The position numbers and the translations under genes were made by a program. Below are positions 30,829-37,672 of a stretch of 39,712 nt of DNA, piece after piece. Below the pieces are notes generated by a model that made no database searches, was not told where the DNA came from, and worked only from the letters and a program-made list of their open reading frames with translations. Every line of letters begins with the position of its first letter. Within the stretch, counting starts at the first letter, position 1. Source of the DNA: Nitrospiria bacterium (GTDB lineage: Bacteria; Nitrospirota; UBA9217). The stretch lies in NCBI GenBank assembly GCA_919902495.1, contig CAKKRC010000056.1:1-39712 (forward strand). Reading direction: 5' to 3'.

Positions 30829-31242
30829 ATGTCAGACATGAGCAATTATCTGGAAACGATGATCGGCAACCTGCTGTTCCGCACGCAGGTTGCCTGGAAA
30901 CCGGCAGCCATCTGGATCGCGCTGTACACCACCCTGCCTGCCGAGGACGGCACCGGCGGCGTGGAGGTCACCGGTGGGAACTATGCCCGCGTGCAGGTGG
31001 CCCAGCTCGACGCGAACTGGAACGCGCCGGCAGCCGGCAACGGCCTGTTCGACAACGTGGCCGATATTGTGTTCCCCGCGCCGAACGCCAACTGGGGCAA
31101 CATCGTCGGCTGGGGCGTCCTGGACGCGAACGCGGCCGGAAATCTTTTGATCTTCAAAACCCTCACCGTGCCGAAGACCGTGAACAACGGGGACCCCGCG
31201 CCGAAGTTCGCGGCGGGCGCGCTCGACGTGACGTTCGCGTAG
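30829..31242 (+). CDS. Phage fibre-associated structural protein
   Basis: 137 residues, GAGGAGG upstream. SNYLETMIGNLLFRTQ, IWIALYTTLPAEDGTGGVEV, GGNYARVQV, NWGNIVGWGVLDANAAGNLL and KTVNNGDPAPKFAAGALDVT follow a pattern well known from small phage proteins annotated as tail-fibre or head-fibre components. It is probably a virion surface protein; its position between MuF and the neck protein points to the head or neck. Confidence 0.7.
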   Translation: MSDMSNYLETMIGNLLFRTQVAWKPAAIWIALYTTLPAEDGTGGVEVTGGNYARVQVAQLDANWNAPAAGNGLFDNVADIVFPAPNANWGNIVGWGVLDANAAGNLLIFKTLTVPKTVNNGDPAPKFAAGALDVTFA

Positions 31243-31251
31243 AGAAAAATT

Positions 31252-32277
31252 ATGATCCTCGACGCCATCACAAAAAAGCTGGAGATCATTCTCGCCGGAG
31301 CGGTAACGGCAAATCAACTGCCATTCCAGTGCGACTGGGTGGACGTTACGACTACGGCGTCCACGCCCGGCACGAACGGAGGCCTGACGAACAGCGCCGT
31401 TGCCGTGGACCTCGTTCCCGTTCCCGGAGGGACGACTCAGCGCATCGTCAAATACATCAACATCTACAACGCGGACACCGCGGCGGCCACGGTCACGGTT
31501 CGGTTCAATGATAATTCCACACTCCGCACTCTCGTCAAAATAGTTCTTCAGGTAGGCGAGACCATCATCTACAACGGGACTGAGTTTCTGGTGCTCGATG
31601 CCACGGGGTCAAAGAAGCTCGCGCAGTCCGGAACGGGCCGCTGGCTCAGAACCGTCGTGCTTACCGCCGGATCTTCTCATGTGACCGGACCGCAGGCGAC
31701 CAGCATCTTTGTCCGCATGGTCGGCGGCGGCGGCGGCGGCGGCGGATGTTCCTATGCCGCCAGCAACTTTGCTTTCGGCGGCGGTGGAGCTTCCGGGGCA
31801 TACGCGGAAAAGACCTTCACCGTCACGCCGAACACCGCATACACCTACGCAATCGGCGGAGCGGGCGCGGCGGGCGCGAACACCGCCGGCACGGGTGGAA
31901 CGGGCGGGGACAGCACCTTCGCGGTAGGCGGAGTTACCGTCACGGCCAAGGGTGGACTGGGCGGCGTGGGTATGGCAACGGGAGCGACGCTTATCTTTGC
32001 CCGGGGCGGAGCCGGTGTAATAGCAACACTTGGCGATGTGAACGGACGCGGTATGGCAGGGCGACCCGGTATACGTCACAGCGGACTGCTCGGCTGTTCC
32101 GGCAACGGCGGGTCAAACCCGCTGGGCGGCGGAGGCGGGAACGGATCAAACGCGCACGCTGTAGGAGCGGCAGGCTTGGGGTACGGCGCCGGCGGCGGCG
32201 GCGGCGCGGCCATGACTGCAGCGGTCCTGGGCGGAGCGGGCACGGCAGGCTGCATCATCGTGGATGAGTTCGCATGA
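31252..32277 (+). CDS. Glycine-rich fibre/adhesin
   Basis: 341 residues. The N-terminal 110 residues form a beta-rich attachment domain (QRIVKYINIYNADTAAATVT). From residue 158 the protein is dominated by glycine: FVRMVGGGGGGGGCSYAASN, GAGAAGANTAGTGGTGGDST and so on to the IIVDEFA end. The MVGGGGGGGG start and I-I-x-(E/D) finish are typical of the glycine-rich domain of phage adhesins, which in known examples packs as polyglycine-II helices and binds receptors. Its coding sequence stays in frame through long GGC runs, a likely slippage hotspot. The stop overlaps the next ATG. Confidence 0.75.
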   Translation: MILDAITKKLEIILAGAVTANQLPFQCDWVDVTTTASTPGTNGGLTNSAVAVDLVPVPGGTTQRIVKYINIYNADTAAATVTVRFNDNSTLRTLVKIVLQVGETIIYNGTEFLVLDATGSKKLAQSGTGRWLRTVVLTAGSSHVTGPQATSIFVRMVGGGGGGGGCSYAASNFAFGGGGASGAYAEKTFTVTPNTAYTYAIGGAGAAGANTAGTGGTGGDSTFAVGGVTVTAKGGLGGVGMATGATLIFARGGAGVIATLGDVNGRGMAGRPGIRHSGLLGCSGNGGSNPLGGGGGNGSNAHAVGAAGLGYGAGGGGGAAMTAAVLGGAGTAGCIIVDEFA

Positions 32278-33200
32278 AATATACCATAGACAAATTCGGG
32301 AACGATTCATTCTACCAGACGGCAACCTCGTTTGGCGTGGATGCGTTCCTCTCGATCTCGTACCTGTTCGCAGTAGGCGGCGTGCAGGCCCTGCTCGAAG
32401 GCGCGGCCTCGTGTTCGATCACAGCAGCCGGACAGCTCGCCACGGCGATCCCCCTCGCGGGCGCGGCGCAGGATGCGGCAACGGCAGCGGGCAGCCTCAC
32501 CACGGCTATTCCACTTGCCGGCGCGGCGCAGGATTCGGCAATAGCGGCAGCAGCGCTCACCACGGAGATACCCCTCGTGGGATCCGCCCAGGACGCGGCA
32601 ACGGCGGCGGCGGCGCTCACCACTGAGATACAACTGGAGGGCAGCGCGGTCTGCTCTATGAGCGCCGATGCAGAGCTCACGGCGCCGCAGCCGATCCTGC
32701 TTGAGGGCTCGGCCCTTGACACGGCAACGACAGCGGCGGCGGCGCTCACCACGGAGATCCCTCTCGCGGGCGGAGCAGAGGCATCCGCGATCGCCGAGGG
32801 CGATCTCACGGCGGGGGCCGCTCCGGATATTCTGCTCGAAGGGTCGGCCCTGTGTTCGATATCGGCGACAGCGGACCTCACCACCAGCCCGGCACAGCCC
32901 GCTACCGGCGGGGGCGGCGGCAGCGACGCGAAGCCGAGCTACATCACGCCGTACCGACGGGCGCGGGAGCAGGCGGCGATCGGCGCGGAGTTATCCGGCT
33001 CGGCCAGGATCTCCTACCGGGCGAGCGGAACGCTTACGGATGACAAACAAGAGGGCAACCACGCGGGGTTGCCCCTACAGGGCTCGGCGCGGATCTCGAT
33101 GACGGCGGCCGGAGAATTGACCGACAGCGCGTTCGACGGGCTCACCGATGACGACATCGTCGCGCAATTGATGTTTGACGAGGAGCTGCTCGCGGCATGA
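32274..33200 (+). CDS. Ala-rich repeat protein of virion surface
   Basis: 308 residues. After a short start (MKYTIDKFGNDSFYQTATSF) there are about nine to ten degenerate 20-residue repeats of the form L-x-G-(S/A)-A-x(5)-A-x(2)-A-x-L-T-x(3), for example IPLAGAAQDAATAAGSLTTA. A Gly/Ser linker and SYITPYRRAREQAAIG precede the last two repeats. Between these a dispersed DNA repeat (GGGCAACC-acgcg-GGGTTGCCCC, 33053-33075) is read in frame as EGNHAGLPL. The C-terminus is acidic. Repeats of this type occur in phage fibre proteins; copy number probably varies by recombination. Confidence 0.65.
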   Translation: MKYTIDKFGNDSFYQTATSFGVDAFLSISYLFAVGGVQALLEGAASCSITAAGQLATAIPLAGAAQDAATAAGSLTTAIPLAGAAQDSAIAAAALTTEIPLVGSAQDAATAAAALTTEIQLEGSAVCSMSADAELTAPQPILLEGSALDTATTAAAALTTEIPLAGGAEASAIAEGDLTAGAAPDILLEGSALCSISATADLTTSPAQPATGGGGGSDAKPSYITPYRRAREQAAIGAELSGSARISYRASGTLTDDKQEGNHAGLPLQGSARISMTAAGELTDSAFDGLTDDDIVAQLMFDEELLAA

Positions 33201-33637
33201 ACATCTCCGTCAAAAGCAACACCAACGTGGAGGCTATGATGAAGCGCCTGGGCGAGGACGTTGCCGGCGGTCTGATCGCCGGGACGACGACGGTGCTCGA
33301 AACCGCCGACGCGTTGATCTCTCCGGAGGTCCCGGTCAAGACCAGCAACCTGGTGAACTCCGGGACCATCGAGATCTCGCCGGACGGACGAAAGGGCGTC
33401 CTCCGATGGCTCGCGGACTATGGCCGCTACGTGGTTGAAGGCACCGGCCTCTTCGGCCCGTTTAAACGCAAGATCGTCCCGAAGAACGCCAAGGCGCTCA
33501 AGACGCCCTGGGGTCCGCGCAAGAGCATCAAAGGCCAGGAGCCGAACGACTTCATCACGCGCGGCGTCGAGAAGCTGAATCCGCCGGAAGCGTTCGAAGA
33601 GGGCATGGGGAGATACCTGAAGAAGAAGGGATGGTGA
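33197..33637 (+). CDS. HK97 gp10-like/Mu G-like neck or tail-completion protein
   Basis: 146 residues in an ATGA overlap. ISVKSNTNVEAMMKRLGEDV, PVKTSNLVNSGTIEI, YGRYVVEGTGLFGPFKR, PPEAFEEGMGRYLKKKGW fit the HK97-gp10/tail-completion family: helix at the start, P-V-D/K-T-G/S-x-L-x-x-S in the middle and a C-terminal helix. It should lie at the head-tail joint. In Mu the corresponding gene (G) also lies between gp30 and protease I. Confidence 0.72.
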   Translation: MNISVKSNTNVEAMMKRLGEDVAGGLIAGTTTVLETADALISPEVPVKTSNLVNSGTIEISPDGRKGVLRWLADYGRYVVEGTGLFGPFKRKIVPKNAKALKTPWGPRKSIKGQEPNDFITRGVEKLNPPEAFEEGMGRYLKKKGW

Positions 33638-33644
33638 AGGGCGC

Positions 33645-33730
33645 GAAGTTGAGAAGATGAGAAGTTGAGAAGGTAGGCTGTTGGTTTTACTCAACCTCTC
33701 AACCTCGGCTTCATCAACCTCTCAATCTCG
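33645..33730 (+). repeat. GAAGTTGAG hairpin element, copy 1
   Basis: A purine-rich arm (GAAGTTGAGAAGATGAGAAG...), a unique centre TAGGCTGTTGGT (33674-33685) and a pyrimidine-rich arm (CTCAACCTCTCAACCT...). The whole element recurs in inverse orientation at 37241-37321. The arms pair imperfectly. It fills the gap between the neck gene and late promoter element 2. Confidence 0.75.
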
Positions 33731-33738
33731 TGAATTTC

Positions 33739-33781
33739 CCCGAATGCTTCGCAAGATTTGTCTGGACGAATAGCCTACTGT
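33739..33781 (+). promoter_or_regulatory. Late promoter element 2 (PI position)
   Basis: The 23-base element 33739-33761 is identical to 23600-23622. TACTGT at 33776-33781 occupies the same place as TATTCT in copy 1, 15 bases after the element. Predicted start is near 33788, only about 16 bases before the protease ATG, with AGGAG at 33790-33794. There is no -35 box. Confidence 0.6.
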
Positions 33782-33803
33782 ACGGGCACAGGAGAAACCT
33801 TCC

Positions 33804-34925
33804 ATGTCAAAGCGCATTTTGATCGTTGATTCCGCACCCCGCACTCCGCACTCCGCACTTGGGCTGCTGCTCATGTTACATAACATAACACCCGACGGCG
33901 ACATGGTGCTGCTGAACAGCATCGACCTGAACGGCAAGGTCCCCACGGAGATCCAGGTGATCCCCTACGGTGTGCTCAATACGCCGAAGTACGGAAAGCT
34001 TGTCGTGGACGATGAGTCTCTCGCCTCCATCATGTCCTTCCGGATGAAACAGAAGAACGACAGCGTGATCGACTACGAGCACCAGACCTTTGCCGAGCCG
34101 CCGATCGCCTCGCCCGCTGCCGGCTGGATCAAGCGGTACGTCAACAAAGGCAAGGACGGCATCTGGGCCGTCGTCGAGTGGACCGCCAAGGCGCGGCAAA
34201 TGATCCTGAACAAGGAGTACCGCTACTTCTCGCCCGTGACGCTCACGCGCAAGAGCGACGGGAAAGTGCTGGCGCTCCTGGGCGGCGGGCTCACCAACAT
34301 GCCGAACATCGACGGGATGGTTCCGTTGACGAACAAATCCGCAATCCACAATCCGCAATCCGCAATTCAAAAGGAGGGTCCAAAAATGAAGAAGCTTCTC
34401 GCAGCACTCGGGCTTTCGGAAACGGCCACCGAAGACGAGGGAATAATCGCACTGAACAAACTGAAGGCCGACAGTTTCGCGATCGTGGCCAATCGCGCGG
34501 TGCTCGCCATTCTCGGCGTGTCCGACTCCGCGTCGGAGTCCGAGGTCACCGGCACCATCATGGCCATGAAGCAGAGCCACACGCAGGTCGCGTCGCTCCA
34601 GACGGAGCTGAACACGATCAAGATGGCCAACGCTGAGCGCGAGGCCACGGAACTCGTGACCAACTCCATGCGTCCTGATGAGAAGGGCATGGTGAAGGTC
34701 TCCCCCGCCATGAAGGACTGGGCGCTCGCCTATGCCAAGCGGGACCCGGAAGGCTTCAGGGTGTACATCAACAAGGCCCCCGGCGTCATCAGCACCGAGA
34801 AGATCGCGGGCGACGACAAGGGCGGCGGGTCCGGCGGGCAGCAGCTCGACGAGACCGAACTGCAGGTCTGCAAGGCCTTCGGCAACAAGCCGGAGGATGT
34901 GATGAAAAACAAGGCGGCCGCTTAA
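33804..34925 (+). CDS. Mu gpI-like head protease with scaffold domain
   Basis: 373 residues from ATG 33804. The protease half has PTEIQVIPYG, FRMKQKNDSVIDYEHQTFAE, AAGWIKRYVNKGKDGIWAVV and EYRYFSPVTLTRKSDGK, hallmarks of the Mu-like I protease. It is joined to a helical scaffold half (about 195-340; SLQTELNTIKMANAEREATE). It processes the scaffold during prohead maturation. Two tandem-word repeats are in frame: SAPRTPHSA near the N-terminus (33832-33860) and SAIHNPQSAIQ (34337-34372) exactly between the two halves. The protein begins right after late promoter element 2. Confidence 0.88.
   Translation: MSKRILIVDSAPRTPHSALGLLLMLHNITPDGDMVLLNSIDLNGKVPTEIQVIPYGVLNTPKYGKLVVDDESLASIMSFRMKQKNDSVIDYEHQTFAEPPIASPAAGWIKRYVNKGKDGIWAVVEWTAKARQMILNKEYRYFSPVTLTRKSDGKVLALLGGGLTNMPNIDGMVPLTNKSAIHNPQSAIQKEGPKMKKLLAALGLSETATEDEGIIALNKLKADSFAIVANRAVLAILGVSDSASESEVTGTIMAMKQSHTQVASLQTELNTIKMANAEREATELVTNSMRPDEKGMVKVSPAMKDWALAYAKRDPEGFRVYINKAPGVISTEKIAGDDKGGGSGGQQLDETELQVCKAFGNKPEDVMKNKAAA
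34386..34925 (+). CDS. Scaffold protein (gpZ-like), nested in-frame start
   Basis: 179 residues translated from an internal ATG of the protease gene. AAGGAGGGTCC directly upstream is one of the best ribosome sites in the window, which is hard to explain inside a gene unless used. The product is the helical scaffold region alone (MKKLLAALGLSETATEDEGI to the C-terminus). Mu likewise makes its scaffold Z from within gene I. The repeat at 34337-34372 lies just before the internal ribosome site. Confidence 0.75.
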   Translation: MKKLLAALGLSETATEDEGIIALNKLKADSFAIVANRAVLAILGVSDSASESEVTGTIMAMKQSHTQVASLQTELNTIKMANAEREATELVTNSMRPDEKGMVKVSPAMKDWALAYAKRDPEGFRVYINKAPGVISTEKIAGDDKGGGSGGQQLDETELQVCKAFGNKPEDVMKNKAAA

Positions 34926-34935
34926 CGGCGAGAGG

Positions 34936-34975
34936 CCGAAGTTGGGAAGGTGGGAAGTTGGGAAGTTGGGAAAAA
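34936..34975. repeat. GAAGTTGGG tandem words before decoration gene
   Basis: CCGAAGTTGGGAAGGTGGGA then AGTTGGGAAGTTGGGAAAA, followed by an A/G-rich leader with AAGGAGA at 34994 for the ATG at 35007. Same family as 25672-25704 and the purine arms of the hairpin elements. Confidence 0.75.
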
Positions 34976-35006
34976 GCACAAGGGGAAAAAAACAAGGAGA
35001 AAAAAC

Positions 35007-36062
35007 ATGAAAAAGAAAATGAAACAGATGGCGTTGTTCGGACTGCTGATGGTCAGCATCATGCTGGCCGCGGCGGTTCTCATGGCGGTGGGCTCGCTCA
35101 AGACACCGCTGGTTGTCATCATCCCGGCGATCGCCGCGGTCCTCTTTGTCGCATCCGGCACGGGCCTGCGGATCCTGGGCAACCAGATCGGCGCGCTCAC
35201 CGCGGACCGCGACACGCCGCGCAGGGCCGGGCAGCAGGTATCGCTCGGCGTGGCAACGACTAAGAAGATCTACGCGGGCTCGCTGGTCATGCGCAGCGCA
35301 ACGGGCTACGCCACTCCCGGGGCGATCGCAACGGGCTGCATCGGCGTGGGCCGGGCGGCGGAATATGTGGACAACACCCTCGGCGCGGACGGCGCGGTCT
35401 CGGTGCTCATCGACAAAGGCGTGTACCGGTTTAAGAACAGCGCCGCCGGCGAGGCCATTGCCGTCTCCGAGATCGGCAATCTCTGCTACGTCGTGGACGA
35501 TGAAACGGTATCCAAAACGGACAACGGCGGGACCCGGTCCATCGCCGGACGCATTCATGATGTCGATTCGTCCGGCGTCTGGGTGGAGTTCAGCGTCATC
35601 CCGCGCACGGCCACGGTCGGCAGCGCGGACCTGGACCCGACCGCGATCAAGTACGCCACGGTCGCCCTGACCAATGCGAACATCAAAAACCTGCGCGCCA
35701 CGCCTATCACCCTCGTGGCGGCCCAGGGCGCAAGCAAGGTGATCGAGTTCGTCTCGGCGCAGCTTCGGCTCGACTACGGGTCCAACGTCTTCACGGAGAC
35801 CGCCGACAACCTGGCGGTGCGCTATGAGAACGGGGCCGGCGCGCTCGCGTCACAGGCGATCGAGTGCACGGGCTTCATCGACGCGGCGGCGGACACCATC
35901 ACCAACGCGCTGCCGAAGATCGATGCCATCGTGGCCCAGGCCAGCATGGCGAACAAGGCCATCGTGCTGCACAACACCGGCGATGGAGAGTTTGGCGGCA
36001 ACGCGGGCGCCGACACGCTCATGGTCGTCAAGGTCGCGTACCGCGTCCATGACTTTGCGTAA
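35007..36062 (+). CDS. Capsid-decoration-like protein with hydrophobic leader
   Basis: 351 residues from ATG 35007. The first 52 residues are a basic start (MKKKMKQMALFG) and two hydrophobic helices (about 8-28 and 33-51). From LTADRDTPRRAGQQVSLGVA the protein follows the DUF2190-like decoration pattern (GQxxxxGVA...K.IYAGSLVM, GYATPGA, IGVGRAAEYVDN). A second beta-rich domain with YATVALTNANIKNLRATPIT, RLDYGSNVFTETADNLAVRY and AYRVHDFA follows. The position between scaffold and gpT suits a head decoration protein. Membrane-spanning leaders are not expected in such proteins. AAGGAGA precedes this start, and I see no better internal start. Confidence 0.6.
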   Translation: MKKKMKQMALFGLLMVSIMLAAAVLMAVGSLKTPLVVIIPAIAAVLFVASGTGLRILGNQIGALTADRDTPRRAGQQVSLGVATTKKIYAGSLVMRSATGYATPGAIATGCIGVGRAAEYVDNTLGADGAVSVLIDKGVYRFKNSAAGEAIAVSEIGNLCYVVDDETVSKTDNGGTRSIAGRIHDVDSSGVWVEFSVIPRTATVGSADLDPTAIKYATVALTNANIKNLRATPITLVAAQGASKVIEFVSAQLRLDYGSNVFTETADNLAVRYENGAGALASQAIECTGFIDAAADTITNALPKIDAIVAQASMANKAIVLHNTGDGEFGGNAGADTLMVVKVAYRVHDFA

Positions 36063-36069
36063 ATAAATC

Positions 36070-36136
36070 AGGGTCCGGGGTCCAGGGTCCGGGGTCCAGG
36101 GTTAAACCTGGCTCCTGGCTACTGGCCCCTGGCCCC
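36070..36136. repeat. GGGTCCAGG tandem-word hairpin
   Basis: GGGTCCGGGGTCCAGGGTCC continues to a centre CCAGG-GTTAAA-CCTGG, then pyrimidine-rich CTCCTGGCTACTGGCCCCTG. Purine arm, short centre and complementary pyrimidine arm are the same architecture as the GAAGTTGAG elements, but with other words. It lies between the decoration-like and capsid genes; related words occur at 19668-19700 and 21543-21574. Confidence 0.75.
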
Positions 36137-36165
36137 ATCTTTCATCTTTTAGGAGGAACCACAAA

Positions 36166-37221
36166 ATGAAAAAGCTTGGAACCATCACCCTCTGGCTCGT
36201 CATGCTGACGATCGCGCTCGTCGCGTTTGCGGCTGCGCCCGCCGGAGCTCTCGCGGCCACGGGGGCCGCTGCCCTGCCGATGCCCTTCATCGGCCTCATG
36301 ATCGTAAACCGATCAACCATCAGCGCCATCTTCGTGAACCTGAAAACGACCTTCAACAACGCCTTCGACGGGGCGCCGTCGACCTGGCAGAAGATCGCCA
36401 TGCTCGTGCCGAGTTCCAGCAAGAGCAACGACTACGCCTGGCTCAGCATGTTTCCCAAGATGCGCAAGTGGGTGGGCGAGAAGGTAGTAAAGAGCTTCAG
36501 CGCATTCAAGTACACCATCACCAACGACGACTGGGAAGCCACCGTCGAGGTGGACCGGAACGACATCGAAGACGACAACCTCGGGATCTACGCGCCCCAG
36601 GCGCAGATGGCCGGCTGGTCCGCGAAGCAGCTCCCCGATGAGATCGTCATCGCCCTGGTCAACGGCGCTTTCACCGCGCTCTGCTACGACGGCCAGTTCT
36701 TCTGCGACACCGACCATCCCGTGGGCAACGAGTCCACCGGCGTGGCCAGCGTCAGCAACAAGGGCGTGGTGGTCCTGTCCTGCGCGACCCTGGCCCTTGC
36801 CCAGGCGTCCTACGGCGCGGCCCGCACGGCCATGAAGAAGTTCAAAAACGACGACGGCCAGCCGCTGAACATCACGCCGAATGTTTTACTGTGCGGCCCT
36901 GCCCTGGAGGACACCGCGCTCACGCTCAAAAACAACGAGCGCCTCGAGGACGGAAAGCAGAACCCCTACCGCGGGACCTTCGAAGTGGTTGTGGACAGCC
37001 GGATCACCAGCGACACCGCCTGGTTCCTTTTGGACACGACCAAGCCCATCAAGCCGTTCATCTACCAGGAGCGCAAGGCCCCGAACTTCGTCGAGGTCAC
37101 GGATCCGCAGTCCGAGGACGTGTTCAAGCGGAAAAAGTTTCTCTTCGGCGCCGAGGCGCGCGCGGCCGGCGGCTACGGCTTCTGGCAGCTCTGCTGGGGC
37201 AGCACGGGTCTGGGAGCGTAG
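36166..37221 (+). CDS. Major capsid protein (gpT-like) with signal-peptide leader
   Basis: 351 residues. From Met45 (MIVNRSTISAIFVNLKTTFN) the sequence follows Mu gpT closely in pattern: GAPSTWQKIAMLVPSSSKSN, YAWLSMFPKMRKWVG, DRNDIEDDNLGIYAP, PDEIVIALVNGAFT, CYDGQFFCDTDHPV. Ahead of this lies a 44-residue leader with basic start (MKKLGT), hydrophobic core (ITLWLVMLTIALVAFAAA) and Ala-x-Ala sites (GALA, AAA). The upstream ATG has TAGGAGGAACC before it, whereas Met45 has no ribosome site, so the leader should be translated. It might be cut by signal peptidase or by the gpI protease, or might tether assembling heads to the membrane. Confidence 0.9.
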   Translation: MKKLGTITLWLVMLTIALVAFAAAPAGALAATGAAALPMPFIGLMIVNRSTISAIFVNLKTTFNNAFDGAPSTWQKIAMLVPSSSKSNDYAWLSMFPKMRKWVGEKVVKSFSAFKYTITNDDWEATVEVDRNDIEDDNLGIYAPQAQMAGWSAKQLPDEIVIALVNGAFTALCYDGQFFCDTDHPVGNESTGVASVSNKGVVVLSCATLALAQASYGAARTAMKKFKNDDGQPLNITPNVLLCGPALEDTALTLKNNERLEDGKQNPYRGTFEVVVDSRITSDTAWFLLDTTKPIKPFIYQERKAPNFVEVTDPQSEDVFKRKKFLFGAEARAAGGYGFWQLCWGSTGLGA

Positions 37222-37240
37222 CGTCGTAACGACAACATCG

Positions 37241-37321
37241 GAAGTTGGGAAGTTGGGAAGCTGGGAGGTTGAGAGAAACCACCAACAGCCTAACTTCTCA
37301 ACTTCTTAACCTCTCAACTTC
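37241..37321 (-). repeat. GAAGTTGAG hairpin element, copy 2 (inverted)
   Basis: On the minus strand this reads GAAGTTGAGAGGTTAAGAAG..., then TAGGCTGTTGGT (complement of 37281-37292), then a pyrimidine arm, the same order as at 33645-33730. It fills the gap after the capsid gene. Confidence 0.75.
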
Positions 37322-37342
37322 AGACCTTTCATCGGAGGTTTT

Positions 37343-37666
37343 ATGATCATCACCGTCACATCAAAATCCGAACTCGGCTTCCGCCGCTGCGGGACCCGGT
37401 TCACCCGCGAGCCACAGGACGTCGAGGTCGACGCAAAGACCCTCGCCGTCCTGAAGGCCGAGACAAACCTCGTTGTTGTAGAGACAACGGAAAAGGCCAA
37501 GACGCCGCCCCCCCCGGTTGACACCGCGAAGGAGCTGATCGAAAAGATCAAGACCATGACCGACGTGGCCGCCCTGGGCGAGCTGTTCAAGGGCGAGACC
37601 CGCAGCACCGTCAAGGACGCCTTGAAGGCGCGGATCAAGGAGCTGAAGGACGCGGAAAAGAAATAA
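37343..37666 (+). CDS. Mu gp35-like small head-region protein
   Basis: 107 residues, CGGAGG upstream. The N-terminal part (SELGFRRCGTRFTREPQDVE, then LAVLKAETNLVVVE) matches the FluMu/gp35 N-terminal domain (xFRRaGxxFxxxxxxvxv). A Pro-rich linker and a C-terminal helical domain follow (AKELIEKIKTMTDVAALGEL). The position directly after gpT agrees with Mu gp35. Function unknown. Confidence 0.75.
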   Translation: MIITVTSKSELGFRRCGTRFTREPQDVEVDAKTLAVLKAETNLVVVETTEKAKTPPPPVDTAKELIEKIKTMTDVAALGELFKGETRSTVKDALKARIKELKDAEKK

Positions 37667-37672
37667 TGCGAA

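Noticed and set aside
25672-37321. CRISPR-like arrays in the tandem-word regions
   Set aside because: Units are 7-9 bases without unique spacers of regular length and there are no cas genes.
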